Assembly (NCBI GenBank): GCA_963730375.1
Contig: CAVSRJ010000001.1
Coordinates: 665,693-729,692, forward strand
DNA from: UBA6224 sp963730375
GTDB taxonomy: Bacteria; Patescibacteriota; Saccharimonadia; Saccharimonadales; UBA4665
Reading direction: 5' to 3'
DNA length: 64,000 bases
Shown here in pieces: positions 1 to 9,880 of this stretch; position 1 is the stretch's first letter, and every line of letters starts with the position of its first letter. The notes under the pieces were generated by a model. The model made no database searches and had not been told where the DNA came from. It was given only the letters and a program-made list of their open reading frames with translations. The position numbers and the translations under genes were made by a program.

Positions 1-300
1 ATCAATATCGTGGGTGGTATGAGGGTCAGCGAGCCAGCGGCGGATTTAGCCATCTGTATGGCGATAGGATCTGCAGCAAAAGGCTTAAAGCTACTGGATG
101 ACGCCGTCGTATTCGGCGAGGTTGGCTTGAGCGGTGAAGTGAGGCACGTGCCGAACGCGGACAAGCGTCTGGCAGAAGCCAAAAAACTCGGTTATTCTAA
201 GGCAATCGGACCGAAATTGCGACAGGGAAAAGCACCTGCAGGACTGCACAGTGTCAGTTCGGTGCGCGAAGCACTCAACCAATTTCTAAGTAGAGAGTAG
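1..300 (+). CDS. radA: RadA DNA repair protein, C-terminal part
   Basis: The reading frame is open from base 1 and ends at 300, so the gene starts upstream of the window. The 99 residues match the Lon-protease-like C-terminal domain of RadA/Sms: GGMRVSEPAADLA, then FGEVGLSGEVRHV, then a lysine-rich stretch with KRLAEAKKLGYSKAIGP. In this family the domain helps assemble the RecA-like ATPase ring that drives branch migration in recombinational repair; the ATPase and zinc-finger parts lie outside the window. The gene converges on the minus-strand penicillin-binding protein gene. Confidence 0.9.
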   Translation: MNIVGGMRVSEPAADLAICMAIGSAAKGLKLLDDAVVFGEVGLSGEVRHVPNADKRLAEAKKLGYSKAIGPKLRQGKAPAGLHSVSSVREALNQFLSRE

Positions 301-326
301 TCTCGTCTCTCATTATGCGAGCAATA

Positions 327-345
327 GGCAGCTCAGTCGGCTGCC
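327..345. terminator. Hairpin between convergent genes
   Basis: GGCAGC and GCTGCC form a 6-bp stem with a 7-nt loop in the gap between radA and the convergent pbp gene. A short T-rich stretch follows on the plus strand. A bidirectional terminator is plausible, but there is no strong T run. Confidence 0.4.
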
Positions 346-369
346 TGATATTTGGTACAGCATGAAACA

Positions 370-3219
370 CTAAGGAGTTATCTCGGGTGGAGTGTCAGGT
401 CCGCCACCGGGGTCCGTGACCGTGTTTTTTTTTACGACGTCCATTTGCTGGGAGTCGCTGCCTTGATACAGTACGCTGTCGGTAATTGTCGCCGATACGG
501 TGGCCGTCCCGGTCTTGCTAGGTGAGTAGTCAATGGTGTACGTAGTGCCTTGTTTTGGTGACTGCGTGGCGATAGTTTTACCATCAACCTGGACAGTCAA
601 GTTCGACTTGAACTGGCTGCTGGACAGCGGGTGGGTGCCAGCTATAACAGTGACGGTAATCTGACAGGATTCATCGCATTTGCCAGGAACTGTGATAACG
701 ACCGAAGGTTCAGTATCGTCACAGTTGTGCACGTCGTCTTGCCCAGAGTAGCTACTGGTGTTGCCACCATCGACAAACTTATCGACCGAGAAGCTACTAG
801 CGTTTCCGCCCGTGATGAGCTGTCGAGCCAGGTCGGGCGTACAGCTGGTAGCAAGTTTTTGCGAAACCTTGTCGATGGTCACACTGCTGGTTGCACGGCT
901 ATCGCTCGGCTTGTAGTTGGAGGGGAACAAATCGTTTGATGGGCTCGGCAGGATAGCGCCAGTGCCAAATCCGGAGCGCATTACAAACGCGGGTTTTGTC
1001 TGAACCGAAGAAGGCTTTTTCCAGTTTTCTGCCTTGAGACCAGAGTGCGCTGCTTCCATCCAGCCTCTAACAATTGGCGAAGTCATCGTTTCCATGTGTC
1101 CAGCAGTCATAGCAACATTGCGGGTGTGGTAGCCAACCCAGGTTACGACTGCATACTTGGTAGACCAGCTGGTCATGAGTCCGTCGTAGTTGTCGTTGGT
1201 TGTTCCGGTCTTGACCGCAAAGTGCCAGCCATTCGGCTGATGCTGGAATTTGCCGTAGCCGCGAATGTAGCTGGCGTTAGGGTCGGATAGCATATCAGTC
1301 ACGATGTACGCCGCATCTTTGTCTAGGACCTGCTCGCCACGTGGCTGCTTCCACTGCAGAATCGTTCTGCCTGAGGCATCGGTAATGTTGAGAATGTAGG
1401 TACGGGGGATGTATTTACCGAGGCGAGACATGGTTGCTAGGCCGTTGACGTGTTCGTCGAGGTGCAGGTAGGCTCCGTCACCGATGGCAGATGCACCATA
1501 GCAAGGTGCCTCGCGAGTTAGTTTGACGTCATAGAAACAGTTGTAGCCGTAGCCGCCAGCTTCATTTTTGGGCCCATTCATCATGCTTTCGGCGATGCTA
1601 ATGACCTTATCGGTGCCGACGGTCAAGTTGGCCTTCACGGCTGGGACGTTACGGGAGCCACCTAATGCATAGCGAAGGGTCATTGGCCCTGGGTAGTGGA
1701 AGTCGTAATCCCACAGACAGCCCTTGCCAGCCTCGGCATACTTCGGCAAACGTTTGTCTTCACACGGCCAGCCGGGCAGTGGTCCCTGAGTATCGTAGAG
1801 TACTGAGCCTGCGCCAGCACCCGTCTTCTCGATAAATGAGGCGTAATCGTACGGCTTAAAGCTAGAGCCGGGAGGAATCGGTGTCTTGGCGTAGTTAATC
1901 TTGCCAAAGACGTTATTACTAAAGTCCACCCCACCGACCAACGCAACCATCTGTCCGGTCTGCACGTCTTCGGCTACAAATGCTGCGGTATCACCACCGT
2001 ACGCTTCGATGGTCGAACGGGCGTTCTGGACTTGCTTCTCGGCTTCTTTTTGCAGTTTCATGTCCAGCGAGGTCACGACCTTCCAGCCACCTCGCTGGAT
2101 GGTCTCTGAACCGTATTTCTTCTCTAATTCTTGCTTGGCGGCCAGGACAAAATATGGCGCTTTAATGCCGTTGTATTTGGACGTGAGTGGGTGGATTTGC
2201 TTTAGGATATCGACATTCTTGGCTTTAGTAGCGTCCGTCGCGGAAACGTAGCCTTGATCTACCATTTGATCCAAAATGTAGTGCTGGCGTCCAAGGACGG
2301 CTTCCTCGCCGAAACCATCGGTGCCGGTAACGGCGCTATTCCATTTACTGCTGCTATACGGTGAGTAGTAGCTGGGTGATTGTGGGATGGCTGCCAGGAA
2401 TGCAGACTGAGCCAGCGTGAGATCTTTTGCTGAAGTATTGAAGTAGTCGCGTGCAGCAACCTCTACGCCGTTTTCGATACCGCCGTATGGTGCGGCATTG
2501 AGGTAGCCGGTCAAGATATCTTGCTTGGAATACTCTCGTTCGAGCTCGACGGCCAGGATGAGCTCCTTGACCTTTCGAGTGATGGTTCGGTTGTTGGTCC
2601 ATTGTTCATTCAGTTTCACGAGCTGCTGGGTAATGGTAGATCCACCCTGAATTGGACCGTGGCCGAATACATCGTTAAAGCCAGCACGTACGATGCCACG
2701 AACATCAAATGCGCCGTGTTTATAAAAGTCCTTGTCCTCGATAGCGACGGTGGCATTCTTCATATAGGGAGATATCTGGTCACCTTCGACGGGGATACGC
2801 TTGACGGCGTCGTAGTCCTGCCATAACACCGTTTTGCCCGTGCGGTCATAATAGGTAATGCTGCCGCCCAGGTTGTCGCCGGCAATACCTTTAATTTTGG
2901 GCAAATCTTTGCGGAAGTAGGCGAACACGCCAATCACCAGGAAAAAACAGACAATTATACCGACACCAGTGATTTTGAGCGCCATGATGGCGCCTTCGCG
3001 ACTAAACCAGTAGGCGGCTAGGCGTTTCGGATGCATGCGATAGGCGAGTCGTTTCCAGCGATTTTTGGGGAGGGTACTGAGGTATTCGGCACGTTTCACC
3101 GCGCGCTCATGCTTGCTGGCGCTACGACTATTACTGAAGTTTTTGTTTAGGCTCAGATTACTGCCTTTTCGCCCCTGTGAAGAAGTGCGACGGCTTGGGC
3201 CAGATTTGCGTTCTGCCAT
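370..3219 (-). CDS. Class A penicillin-binding protein (PBP1A-like)
   Basis: This 949-residue bifunctional peptidoglycan synthase polymerises glycan strands and cross-links peptides outside the membrane. The N-terminus is basic and cytoplasmic, followed by one membrane segment at about residues 78-100. The GT51 transglycosylase domain follows, with EDKDFYKHGAFDVRG and GSTITQQLVKLN (about residue 193). The transpeptidase domain carries SSFK (about 452), SRNVPAVKA and KTGTTND (about 669), so all three penicillin-binding motifs are present. A Ser/Thr-rich, Ig-like tail of about 200 residues follows and ends in a proline-rich stretch. The frame is intact. A -10 box (TATACT) lies at 3261-3266 on the minus strand, so this gene has a leader of about 35 nt, unlike many neighbours. 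Confidence 0.93.
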   Translation of the reverse strand: MAERKSGPSRRTSSQGRKGSNLSLNKNFSNSRSASKHERAVKRAEYLSTLPKNRWKRLAYRMHPKRLAAYWFSREGAIMALKITGVGIIVCFFLVIGVFAYFRKDLPKIKGIAGDNLGGSITYYDRTGKTVLWQDYDAVKRIPVEGDQISPYMKNATVAIEDKDFYKHGAFDVRGIVRAGFNDVFGHGPIQGGSTITQQLVKLNEQWTNNRTITRKVKELILAVELEREYSKQDILTGYLNAAPYGGIENGVEVAARDYFNTSAKDLTLAQSAFLAAIPQSPSYYSPYSSSKWNSAVTGTDGFGEEAVLGRQHYILDQMVDQGYVSATDATKAKNVDILKQIHPLTSKYNGIKAPYFVLAAKQELEKKYGSETIQRGGWKVVTSLDMKLQKEAEKQVQNARSTIEAYGGDTAAFVAEDVQTGQMVALVGGVDFSNNVFGKINYAKTPIPPGSSFKPYDYASFIEKTGAGAGSVLYDTQGPLPGWPCEDKRLPKYAEAGKGCLWDYDFHYPGPMTLRYALGGSRNVPAVKANLTVGTDKVISIAESMMNGPKNEAGGYGYNCFYDVKLTREAPCYGASAIGDGAYLHLDEHVNGLATMSRLGKYIPRTYILNITDASGRTILQWKQPRGEQVLDKDAAYIVTDMLSDPNASYIRGYGKFQHQPNGWHFAVKTGTTNDNYDGLMTSWSTKYAVVTWVGYHTRNVAMTAGHMETMTSPIVRGWMEAAHSGLKAENWKKPSSVQTKPAFVMRSGFGTGAILPSPSNDLFPSNYKPSDSRATSSVTIDKVSQKLATSCTPDLARQLITGGNASSFSVDKFVDGGNTSSYSGQDDVHNCDDTEPSVVITVPGKCDESCQITVTVIAGTHPLSSSQFKSNLTVQVDGKTIATQSPKQGTTYTIDYSPSKTGTATVSATITDSVLYQGSDSQQMDVVKKNTVTDPGGGPDTPPEITP

Positions 3220-3324
3220 TTGTGGTATTGAAACTCCCTATGTCGTTTGACTACCAATCCAGTATAGCAAATATTGGCAAAAACAAGGCCTCTTTTGCTC
3301 ATGTTATTTCAAGTATTTCTCAGT

Positions 3325-3352
3325 TTGTTATCAGGGGTTGCTAGGGTATACT
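3325..3352 (+). promoter_or_regulatory. Promoter of tyrS, leaderless
   Basis: TTGTTA, a 16-nt spacer, then TATACT (3347-3352). The ATG at 3359 begins 6 nt after the -10 box, so the transcript should start at or next to the start codon. Confidence 0.65.
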
Positions 3353-3358
3353 AGGGTC

Positions 3359-4594
3359 ATGAAATTATCCGAAGAACTGCAGTGGAGAGGCTTCGTCAAC
3401 CAAACTACATATAAAGACCCGAGTGAGCTCGACGGCGAACCGATTACGTTTTATCTGGGTATAGACCCGAGTGCGCGCAGCATGCAGGTCGGTAATCTAG
3501 CCATCGTCATGATGGTGCGGCATTTTATCGAGCACGGCCACAAGGCCATTTTGCTCGTCGGTGGCGCAACCGGTATGATCGGTGATCCAGACGGCAAGAA
3601 ACAAGAGCGTGATCTCTTGAGTCTCGAAGACATTGCCGAAAACAAAAAAGGCATCGCTGCACAGTACAACCAAGTGTTGGCCGGGCAGCAGTTCGAGCTC
3701 GTTGATAATTATGATTGGTTTAAGAACCTTGGCTACCTCGACTTCTTGCGCGATATTGGCAAGCACGTGCCAATGCGCCAAATGCTTGGACGCGAATTTG
3801 TCCAGTCTCGACTTGGCGAGGATGGTGCTGGCATCAGCTATGCCGAGTTCAGCTACAGCCTGATTCAGGGCTATGACTTTTTGCATTTGCACCGTGAAAA
3901 GGGCGCCAGCCTGCAGATTTGTGGCGCTGACCAGTGGGGTAACAGTATTGCCGGCGTTGAGCTGATTCGCCGCATCACTGGCGACGAGGCGCACATCTGG
4001 AGCGCACCGCTTGTCATTAATAAGGCAACCGGCATTAAGTTTGGCAAAACAGAGGGCGGTGCTGTCTGGCTTGATCCGAACATGACGAGCCCGTATGACT
4101 TCTACCAGTTCTGGCTCAACGTCGATGACGAAGGTGCCGAAGATTACCTCAAGATTTACACAATGCTTACCAAGGAAGACATCGATGCAGTCATGGCAGA
4201 GTTCAACGACAATCGAGGTGGCCGTGCTGCCCAGCGTCGCCTGGCATATGAAGTTACGAAGATTGTGCACGGCGAGGCAACTGCTGATGAGGTGGTCGAA
4301 GTGACCAAGCGTCTGTTTGGCAAGGATGAGCTGTCTACAGACGATTTTAAGGCGGTCAAGCATGTATTTCGAGCAACAAAGTTGGCGACCAAGCATCCAC
4401 TACTGGAGGCACTCGTAACACTCGGCCTGGCTGAGAGCAACACCGAAGCTCGCCGATTTGTTGCCGAGGGCGCCATAGCGGTCAACAATGTCAAAATTAC
4501 GGCTGATAAACATTCACTAGATGACGATGATTTCCACGACGACATCGTGGTGCTACGTCGTGGCAAAAACGCAGTCGCTGTTGGTGCGCGCTAA
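3359..4594 (+). CDS. tyrS: Tyrosyl-tRNA synthetase
   Basis: Charges tRNA-Tyr with tyrosine. The 411-residue class I synthetase has the nucleotide-binding region YLGIDPSARSMQVGNL, the tyrosine-pocket segments ISYAEFSYSLIQGYDF and GADQWGNSIAG, and the KMSKS-type loop KFGKTEGG near residue 226. An S4-like RNA-binding domain forms the C-terminus (TEARRFVAEGAIAVNNVKI). The ATG at 3359 is chosen over an upstream in-frame codon because it gives the family's usual N-terminus (MKLSEELQWRG) and sits 6 nt behind the -10 box. Confidence 0.95.
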   Translation: MKLSEELQWRGFVNQTTYKDPSELDGEPITFYLGIDPSARSMQVGNLAIVMMVRHFIEHGHKAILLVGGATGMIGDPDGKKQERDLLSLEDIAENKKGIAAQYNQVLAGQQFELVDNYDWFKNLGYLDFLRDIGKHVPMRQMLGREFVQSRLGEDGAGISYAEFSYSLIQGYDFLHLHREKGASLQICGADQWGNSIAGVELIRRITGDEAHIWSAPLVINKATGIKFGKTEGGAVWLDPNMTSPYDFYQFWLNVDDEGAEDYLKIYTMLTKEDIDAVMAEFNDNRGGRAAQRRLAYEVTKIVHGEATADEVVEVTKRLFGKDELSTDDFKAVKHVFRATKLATKHPLLEALVTLGLAESNTEARRFVAEGAIAVNNVKITADKHSLDDDDFHDDIVVLRRGKNAVAVGAR

Positions 4595-4599
4595 GACGC

Positions 4600-6650
4600 T
4601 ATACTAGTCGCATGACGTTTGCACACTCCACTGACGGAGCTAAAGGGAGTAGGGCCAGCGTTGGCTGCTAAATTTGCGCAGCTGGGGCTCAAGACTATAG
4701 CCGACCTCATCGATTACTACCCGCGTCGATACGACGATTATTCGGAGGTTGCAACAATCGCCAAGCTAAAACCGGGCGCCGTCACCATTCTGGCCGAGAT
4801 TAAGCAGGCGGCAGGTCGGTATGTCCGGCGTGGTATGCACATTACCGAAGCAGTTGCCAGCGACGAGACGGGCAGTGTACGTCTGATATGGTTCAACCAG
4901 CCGTACCGTGCCGCAGCACTCAAACAGGGTCAGCAGTACTATATCTCTGGCCAGTTCGAGCTGAGTCACCAGCGGTTGCAGATTATGAGTCCGAGCGTGG
5001 AGCTTGCCAGCGAATTCCCCATCAATACCGCGCGCATCATACCCATTTACAAGGAGACGAAGGGACTCAATAGTCGTCAAATACGAGCCGCGCTCAAACA
5101 GGTCGTCGCAACCATCGATTCTCTCGAAGAAACCTTGCCCCATTGGATCATTGACGAGCATAACCTCATGAGTCGGGCCGAAGCGCTCTTAACAATGCAT
5201 TTTCCTGAGTCCGCGGAAAAACTTGACGAAGCAAAACGGCGGCTAGGCTTCGAGGAGGTCTTTCAGTTGAGCCTGGCGGCACTTATGAACAAGGCTGAAG
5301 TCGCTGGTGAGCAGGCTCCGGCAGTACCGTTCGACGAACAAGTAGCCAAAGACTTCGTCAAGCATCTGCCGTTCACTCTGACGAATGCACAGCGCAAAGT
5401 CGTCTGGCAGATATACCTCGATTTGCAACGGACTCAGCCGATGAATCGCCTGGTCGAGGGTGACGTTGGTGCTGGAAAAACGGTGGTGGCTGCCATGGCG
5501 GCCGCTATGGTACTGAATGATGGCAAGCAGGTAGCACTGATGGCGCCGACCGAGATATTAGCACGTCAGCACGCCGAAACGATCCAAAAGCTTCTCAAAC
5601 CACTTGGTTACGGCGACACCGTCGGCTTGCTGGTCGGGAGCCTATCTTCGGCGCAGAAAAAACGCGCCCATCAGGCTATCAGCGTCGGCAACATTCGATT
5701 TATAGTCGGGACGCACGCACTCATTCAGGACAAAGTCGATCTGCATGAGCTTGAACTAATTATCATCGATGAGCAACACCGCTTTGGCGTCGAACAACGC
5801 AAAGCGCTCATGGCCAAAGCCGGCCACATGCCGCACGTGCTCAATCTGACAGCCACACCGATTCCGCGCAGCCTGGCATTGACCCTCTACGGCGAGTTAG
5901 ACATATCGGTGCTGGACGAAAAGCCTGCTGGCCGTAAGGAGATCGAGACTCACATAACCTCACCAAATTCACGCAAACAACTCTACTCACAGATAGATAC
6001 TCAGCTTGAGAACGGGCGCCAATTGTTTGTTGTGTGCCCCCTCGTCAATGAGTCGACAGTTACTGAAGCGAGTTCGGCAGAACAGACTTACAATAGCTTA
6101 CGCAAAACCGCGTTCAAGCATCGTCGAGTAGGGCTATTGCACGGTCAGATGAAGTCCGACGACAAGCAGGCGGTCATGCAACAATTCGTCAATCATGAGC
6201 TGGATATCCTTGTGGCGACAACGGTTATTGAGGTGGGTGTTGACGTGCCGAACGCCAGCATGATGCTCATCGAAAATGCCGATCGCTTTGGCCTGGCGCA
6301 GCTGCATCAATTGCGCGGACGGATTGGCCGTGGCGAGCATCAGAGCTACTGCTATCTCATGATGAGCGATAGTTCGGCACCAACGCGGCGCCTGCGTGCC
6401 ATGGAGCGACTGAATGATGGTTTCAAACTGGCCGAGCTAGACCTGGAGCTGCGTGGACCCGGCGCCATATATGGCACCATGCAGCATGGTGCACTCGACC
6501 TGCGAATTGCCAAATTAACAGATACCAAACTGATTGCCGATGCCCGCACCAGCGCCCAGAAGTTCCTCGATAGCCGGCGAGGAGCTGGTACAATACAACG
6601 TATTGAATATGAATGTTACACGACTTCGCGCGGTTACAAATTTGAACTGA
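4600..6650 (+). CDS. recG: ATP-dependent DNA helicase RecG (two 1-base shifts)
   Basis: Remodels stalled replication forks and Holliday junctions. An N-terminal wedge/OB domain (LTELKGVGPALAAKF) is followed by Walker A GDVGAGKTVVA near residue 283, the DExH-type box IIDEQHRFGVEQR near 384, and helicase C motifs (QLRGRIGRG). The likely start is ATG 4612, 6 nt after the -10 box TATACT (4600-4605, included in the span). Reaching the conserved frame needs removal of one T near 4617. Near 6574 an extra C shifts the last residues; without it the protein ends at 6650, just before the next ATG at 6652. Both shifts look like sequence errors. Confidence 0.9.
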
Positions 6651-6651
6651 T

Positions 6652-7470
6652 ATGTATTCTGGATCTACACTAACCCAATACTCGGGGAATATTTTAGGTG
6701 CCCATCAAAAAATTGATCGGGTTGCTCGACGTCATCTCGAATCTTTGATGCCACAGGCACGGTTCCCGTCCACCCAACAAATACTGCAGTTTGAAGGTAC
6801 CAATGGCCCCGACGGAATCAAGCGTAAAAGCCCAGCTCGTGATGAGCCGTGGCACTTTTTTGAGCCGTTCAACCTCGAAGACGAGAATTTGCCCGGACTC
6901 ATCCAGGGACATTATGACAACCTGGTATTGGCACTTACTAAGGATGATATGGTACGCGCCGCCTTCGAGGCTGCATGGCTGGCGCACGCCATGGTTGACG
7001 GACTGACGCCTGCGCACCACTATCCCTACGAAGAAAAGCTAATGGAACTCGGCGGCCCTTCAAACCAGGAGCGCAGTTCGCTCATGCGTAAATTGGTACT
7101 ACCGGGAGAGACGCGGCGAGCCCAGCTCGCCAACAACTGGCGAATGTGGGGGCCAAAGGGTCTCATGACGACGCACGGAGGCTTCGAATGGGGGGTCGCT
7201 ACCGTCATTTTGCCGAGTCGCCTCAAGATAGCACTGCCTACGCAGGAGGATATTAACGACTTCAACAAGCAGTCATTAACTGAATGGTATCGGGATATTG
7301 CTCAACAGGTTGCCTCGTTACATATGTACGACCAATTTTATCGACGTGGCTGGACGACAAAGTTGGCTCGTCTGACCAGAAAAGAGTTAGCCCCACGCCT
7401 CGTGCACAGTGTTACGTTGGCATGGTATGGTGCGCTTGCCGAAGCACACCATCAAAAGGGCGGTAACTAA
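6652..7470 (+). CDS. Zinc-dependent phospholipase C / P1-nuclease-like protein
   Basis: A 272-residue protein with spaced histidine/aspartate motifs resembling the zinc-dependent phospholipase C and S1/P1 nuclease fold: GAHQKIDRVAR near the N-terminus, PWHFFEPFN, and AWLAHAMVDGLTPAHHYPYEE. These are candidate metal ligands. No signal peptide is evident, so it is probably cytoplasmic. It starts directly after the recG stop and abuts rsmD, which points to one transcription unit. The substrate is unknown; the family assignment comes from motif spacing only. Confidence 0.6.
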   Translation: MYSGSTLTQYSGNILGAHQKIDRVARRHLESLMPQARFPSTQQILQFEGTNGPDGIKRKSPARDEPWHFFEPFNLEDENLPGLIQGHYDNLVLALTKDDMVRAAFEAAWLAHAMVDGLTPAHHYPYEEKLMELGGPSNQERSSLMRKLVLPGETRRAQLANNWRMWGPKGLMTTHGGFEWGVATVILPSRLKIALPTQEDINDFNKQSLTEWYRDIAQQVASLHMYDQFYRRGWTTKLARLTRKELAPRLVHSVTLAWYGALAEAHHQKGGN

Positions 7471-8012
7471 TGCGTATAATTTCTGGACGGCTCAAGGGGC
7501 GACAATTTAGTTCTGGCCACACAAAGCGGACGCACCCCATGAGCGAAAAAATCCGTGGTGCGCTGTTCAATGCGCTCGGGCCACTGCATGGATTAACAGT
7601 AATGGATGCGTTTGCAGGCACCGGTGCATTGACGTTTGAGGCTATCAGCCGCGGCGCCGCCAGTGTGTTGGCTATTGATATCGACCCGGAAGCCACCAAG
7701 ACGATTGCCGCCAGTGTCCGCGAGCTTGAATTGGACGAATATGTTACGGTGCGTCGTAACAATATTAGTGGTTGGTCTCGTAATAATCAGCAAAGACAAT
7801 TTAATATAGTGCTGGCGGACCCACCCTACACCGATATCCGCCCTGATGTGCTCGAGCGATTGACGGTCCATGTTGCCCCTGGGGGGCTGCTGGCGCTCAG
7901 CTGGCCCGGTAGTGAAGCTGTTCGTCCGTTCAAGGATTTTACTGTGATTGCACATAAAACTTACGGTGACGCCCAACTGGTATTCTATCGCCGCACTACT
8001 GATATCGTCTAA
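7470..8012 (+). CDS. rsmD: 16S rRNA (guanine966-N2)-methyltransferase RsmD
   Basis: Methylates G966 of 16S rRNA using S-adenosylmethionine. The 180-residue protein has the family start MRIISGRLKGRQF, the SAM-binding motif DAFAGTGALTFEAISRG, AIDIDPEA, and the catalytic NPPY-type motif as DPPY (ADPPYTDIRPD). The start codon overlaps the stop of the preceding gene by one base (TAATG), so the two are probably translationally coupled. Confidence 0.92.
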   Translation: MRIISGRLKGRQFSSGHTKRTHPMSEKIRGALFNALGPLHGLTVMDAFAGTGALTFEAISRGAASVLAIDIDPEATKTIAASVRELELDEYVTVRRNNISGWSRNNQQRQFNIVLADPPYTDIRPDVLERLTVHVAPGGLLALSWPGSEAVRPFKDFTVIAHKTYGDAQLVFYRRTTDIV

Positions 8013-8076
8013 GAGAGAAAAGTAACAAAAACCACAATATAGTCAACGCTGCATAGACATGATAAAGTAGTACATT

Positions 8077-8463
8077 ATGGAATTAGGTAAAATAGATGGA
8101 ACGCCAGTGTATGGCCCTCCGTTGAGCCCAGATGAAATAAATGCGACACGTATGGGCACTTGTATTAGTGTAGAACCGGAAGGTGAATCTTGCTTTGAGC
8201 TAACATCACCGGCAACTATTCATGCGTACGTGGGCGGCCGACAAGTTTACTTCGATAGAATTACGTACTTATTGCCTTGCTTTGATGCACGGTTCGTTCG
8301 ATCCCGCAGCCGCGCCGCTCGCAGAATCGCAACGGTTACGATGCCAGAAGTCGCCCAGTTCTTCGACTCGTCAATGACACCGAACAAACGGGCTAACGCT
8401 TTTTCGCGGTCGGCTTGGTGGTGTTTATCCTGGACGAGTCTTCGTAATGAGCTATGTCGCTAA
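8077..8463 (+). CDS. Hypothetical protein, 128 aa
   Basis: No family recognised. The N-terminal part (MELGKIDGTPVYGPPLSPDE) looks like a real cytosolic protein. The last 23 codons lie antisense to the end of the convergent minus-strand gene and read poorly as protein (Ser/Trp/Arg-rich), so a frameshift near the end is possible; the true stop may be the TAA near 8394. The start ATG has no clear Shine-Dalgarno sequence. Confidence 0.5.
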   Translation: MELGKIDGTPVYGPPLSPDEINATRMGTCISVEPEGESCFELTSPATIHAYVGGRQVYFDRITYLLPCFDARFVRSRSRAARRIATVTMPEVAQFFDSSMTPNKRANAFSRSAWWCLSWTSLRNELCR

Positions 8464-9151
8464 TCTCTTTTTGACGCAGAGGCACTAGGAAGAAGTACAG
8501 TAGATTCATAATTATGCCCAGTAGCACACCAATTAGGCCAAATCCGTTCACAAATGACGTTGCCAGCAGTATGACGAAAATCACGCCCATAACACCCCAT
8601 ACGCTTTTGCGCTCTGCCCGTGTCTGTTGGGCGCTCAGTTTGAACGCCTCCATGATGCCAACGTTTCGCTCCACCAGATAATACGGTGCCATAATGTATC
8701 GGCGCAAGATGATAAGACCCGGCACCACAAACAGTAAGATCCCCAACATCACCGCTATCGACAAAAGCATCAGTGTGCCATACAGACGCCATGTATATTT
8801 GAAGCCGCTACGTATGAACCCGATCAGTTCGTCGCCAGCGCCACGGACACCCTGGACACTTAACGTGAGAACTGCAGGAATAGTTAGCAGCATCCAGAAC
8901 GTCGCTACCAATGACAACATGACACCTAGTTGCGCACCATCAGACTGGAAGACATTGGCGTAATCGTTCAGTGTGGGAGCGCTGTTGCCGGCCAGTTGTC
9001 TGAGGGCCTTTTCTAATTGGTAGCCACCGAGTCCGCTGAGAACTGATGGAATGATAACAAGCCAAAATAGACTGATGACGTGCGAACCGATCAGTCGGGT
9101 GCTTTCATTTAGTAAATCCCAGCTTGGTGTTAATCGTGGTGATTCTTTCAT
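8393..9151 (-). CDS. Polytopic membrane protein, 252 aa
   Basis: Several strongly hydrophobic segments (for example VISLFWLVIIPSVLSGLGG, VMLSLVATFWMLLTIPAVLTL, LMLLSIAVMLGILLFVVPGLIIL and a C-terminal pair) indicate about five or six membrane spans. The motif RRYIMAPYYLVERN...MEAFKLS resembles bacterial DUF975-like or glycerophosphodiesterase-type membrane domains. Function is unknown. The start is ATG 9151: longer readings would run into the tRNA gene, and on the minus strand a TATAGT box sits 6 nt upstream (leaderless). Confidence 0.75.
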   Translation of the reverse strand: MKESPRLTPSWDLLNESTRLIGSHVISLFWLVIIPSVLSGLGGYQLEKALRQLAGNSAPTLNDYANVFQSDGAQLGVMLSLVATFWMLLTIPAVLTLSVQGVRGAGDELIGFIRSGFKYTWRLYGTLMLLSIAVMLGILLFVVPGLIILRRYIMAPYYLVERNVGIMEAFKLSAQQTRAERKSVWGVMGVIFVILLATSFVNGFGLIGVLLGIIMNLLYFFLVPLRQKEISDIAHYEDSSRINTTKPTAKKR

Positions 9152-9215
9152 GCGTCTACTATAGCATTTTTCGGTGTTATTTCTTATAATGAGCCCTGTT
9201 GTCAAAACCCTACGA

Positions 9216-9300
9216 GCGGATGTGGTGGAATTGGTAGACACGCCAGTTTTAGGAGCTGGTGCCGTAAGGCGTGAAGGTTCAAGTCCTTTCATCCGCACCA
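9216..9300 (+). tRNA. tRNA-Leu (UAG)
   Basis: An 85-nt class II tRNA. The acceptor stem GCGGATG pairs with CATCCGC, there is a long variable arm, the T-loop is TTCAAGT, and CCA is encoded. The anticodon loop in CAGTTTTAGGAGCTG gives anticodon TAG, which reads CUA and related leucine codons. Confidence 0.93.
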
Positions 9301-9315
9301 CGATTATTCGACGAT

Positions 9316-9831
9316 ATGCAATTTACGCCTGGATTACAGTTTGATATTACAGAGGGCATCGGCAGAGAGCAGCTCAGTATTCTTACGGCTGCCGCAGATG
9401 ATGGTACGTATCAGGGTGACGTTTTTGGGATGTCTCACGACATCGTGCGGAGCGACGAAGTGTGGCGCGGGCCGGAATTCACGACAACGCACCGAGTGCC
9501 TGTTTTCTCTGAAATAAACCCGTCCATGCTGAAATACCAAGACGTACCACCCTACCTCTGGACTATAGTGAGAGGTCTAACTAGCGCAATGGTAGACCAC
9601 GAAAATCTTTCTGGCGACGCTCGCGGCAGAGTAAAACGCCCAAATGACGAAGAATTACATATGGATCTGGATATAGCCTGGACAGGCCTGAGAGGCTGTC
9701 CGGATACTCATAGCGAGGCAGTGCTCCACGAGACTCCCAATAGTTTGCGACTGATCCTCGCCAGAGATAGTGGCCGACTCGCTCTCGATTATGCTAGGGC
9801 ACGCAACTATTCGCTCATCCGTTCTCCGTGA
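9316..9831 (+). CDS. Hypothetical protein, 171 aa
   Basis: No family recognised. A soluble protein beginning MQFTPGLQFDITEGIGREQ, with no membrane segment or cysteine motif. It starts 15 nt after the tRNA gene, too close for a separate promoter with a leader, so it is either read through from the tRNA promoter or leaderless. Codon use resembles the flanking genes. Confidence 0.6.
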   Translation: MQFTPGLQFDITEGIGREQLSILTAAADDGTYQGDVFGMSHDIVRSDEVWRGPEFTTTHRVPVFSEINPSMLKYQDVPPYLWTIVRGLTSAMVDHENLSGDARGRVKRPNDEELHMDLDIAWTGLRGCPDTHSEAVLHETPNSLRLILARDSGRLALDYARARNYSLIRSP

Positions 9832-9842
9832 CCATAAGCGCG

Positions 9843-9871
9843 TTGACAAAAACAAGCAAAAGTACTATAAT
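9843..9871 (+). promoter_or_regulatory. Consensus sigma-70 promoter, leaderless
   Basis: A perfect TTGACA (9843-9848), a 17-nt spacer and a perfect TATAAT (9866-9871). The ATG of the next gene lies 9 nt after the -10 box, leaving no room for a Shine-Dalgarno sequence in the transcript. Confidence 0.85.
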
Positions 9872-9880
9872 ACGACGGTT

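Noticed and set aside
9271..9315. Longer N-terminus for the gene at 9316, and a minus-strand start at 9301
   Set aside because: Both would place coding sequence inside the tRNA-Leu gene; the starts at 9316 (plus) and 9151 (minus) are supported by promoters or family context.
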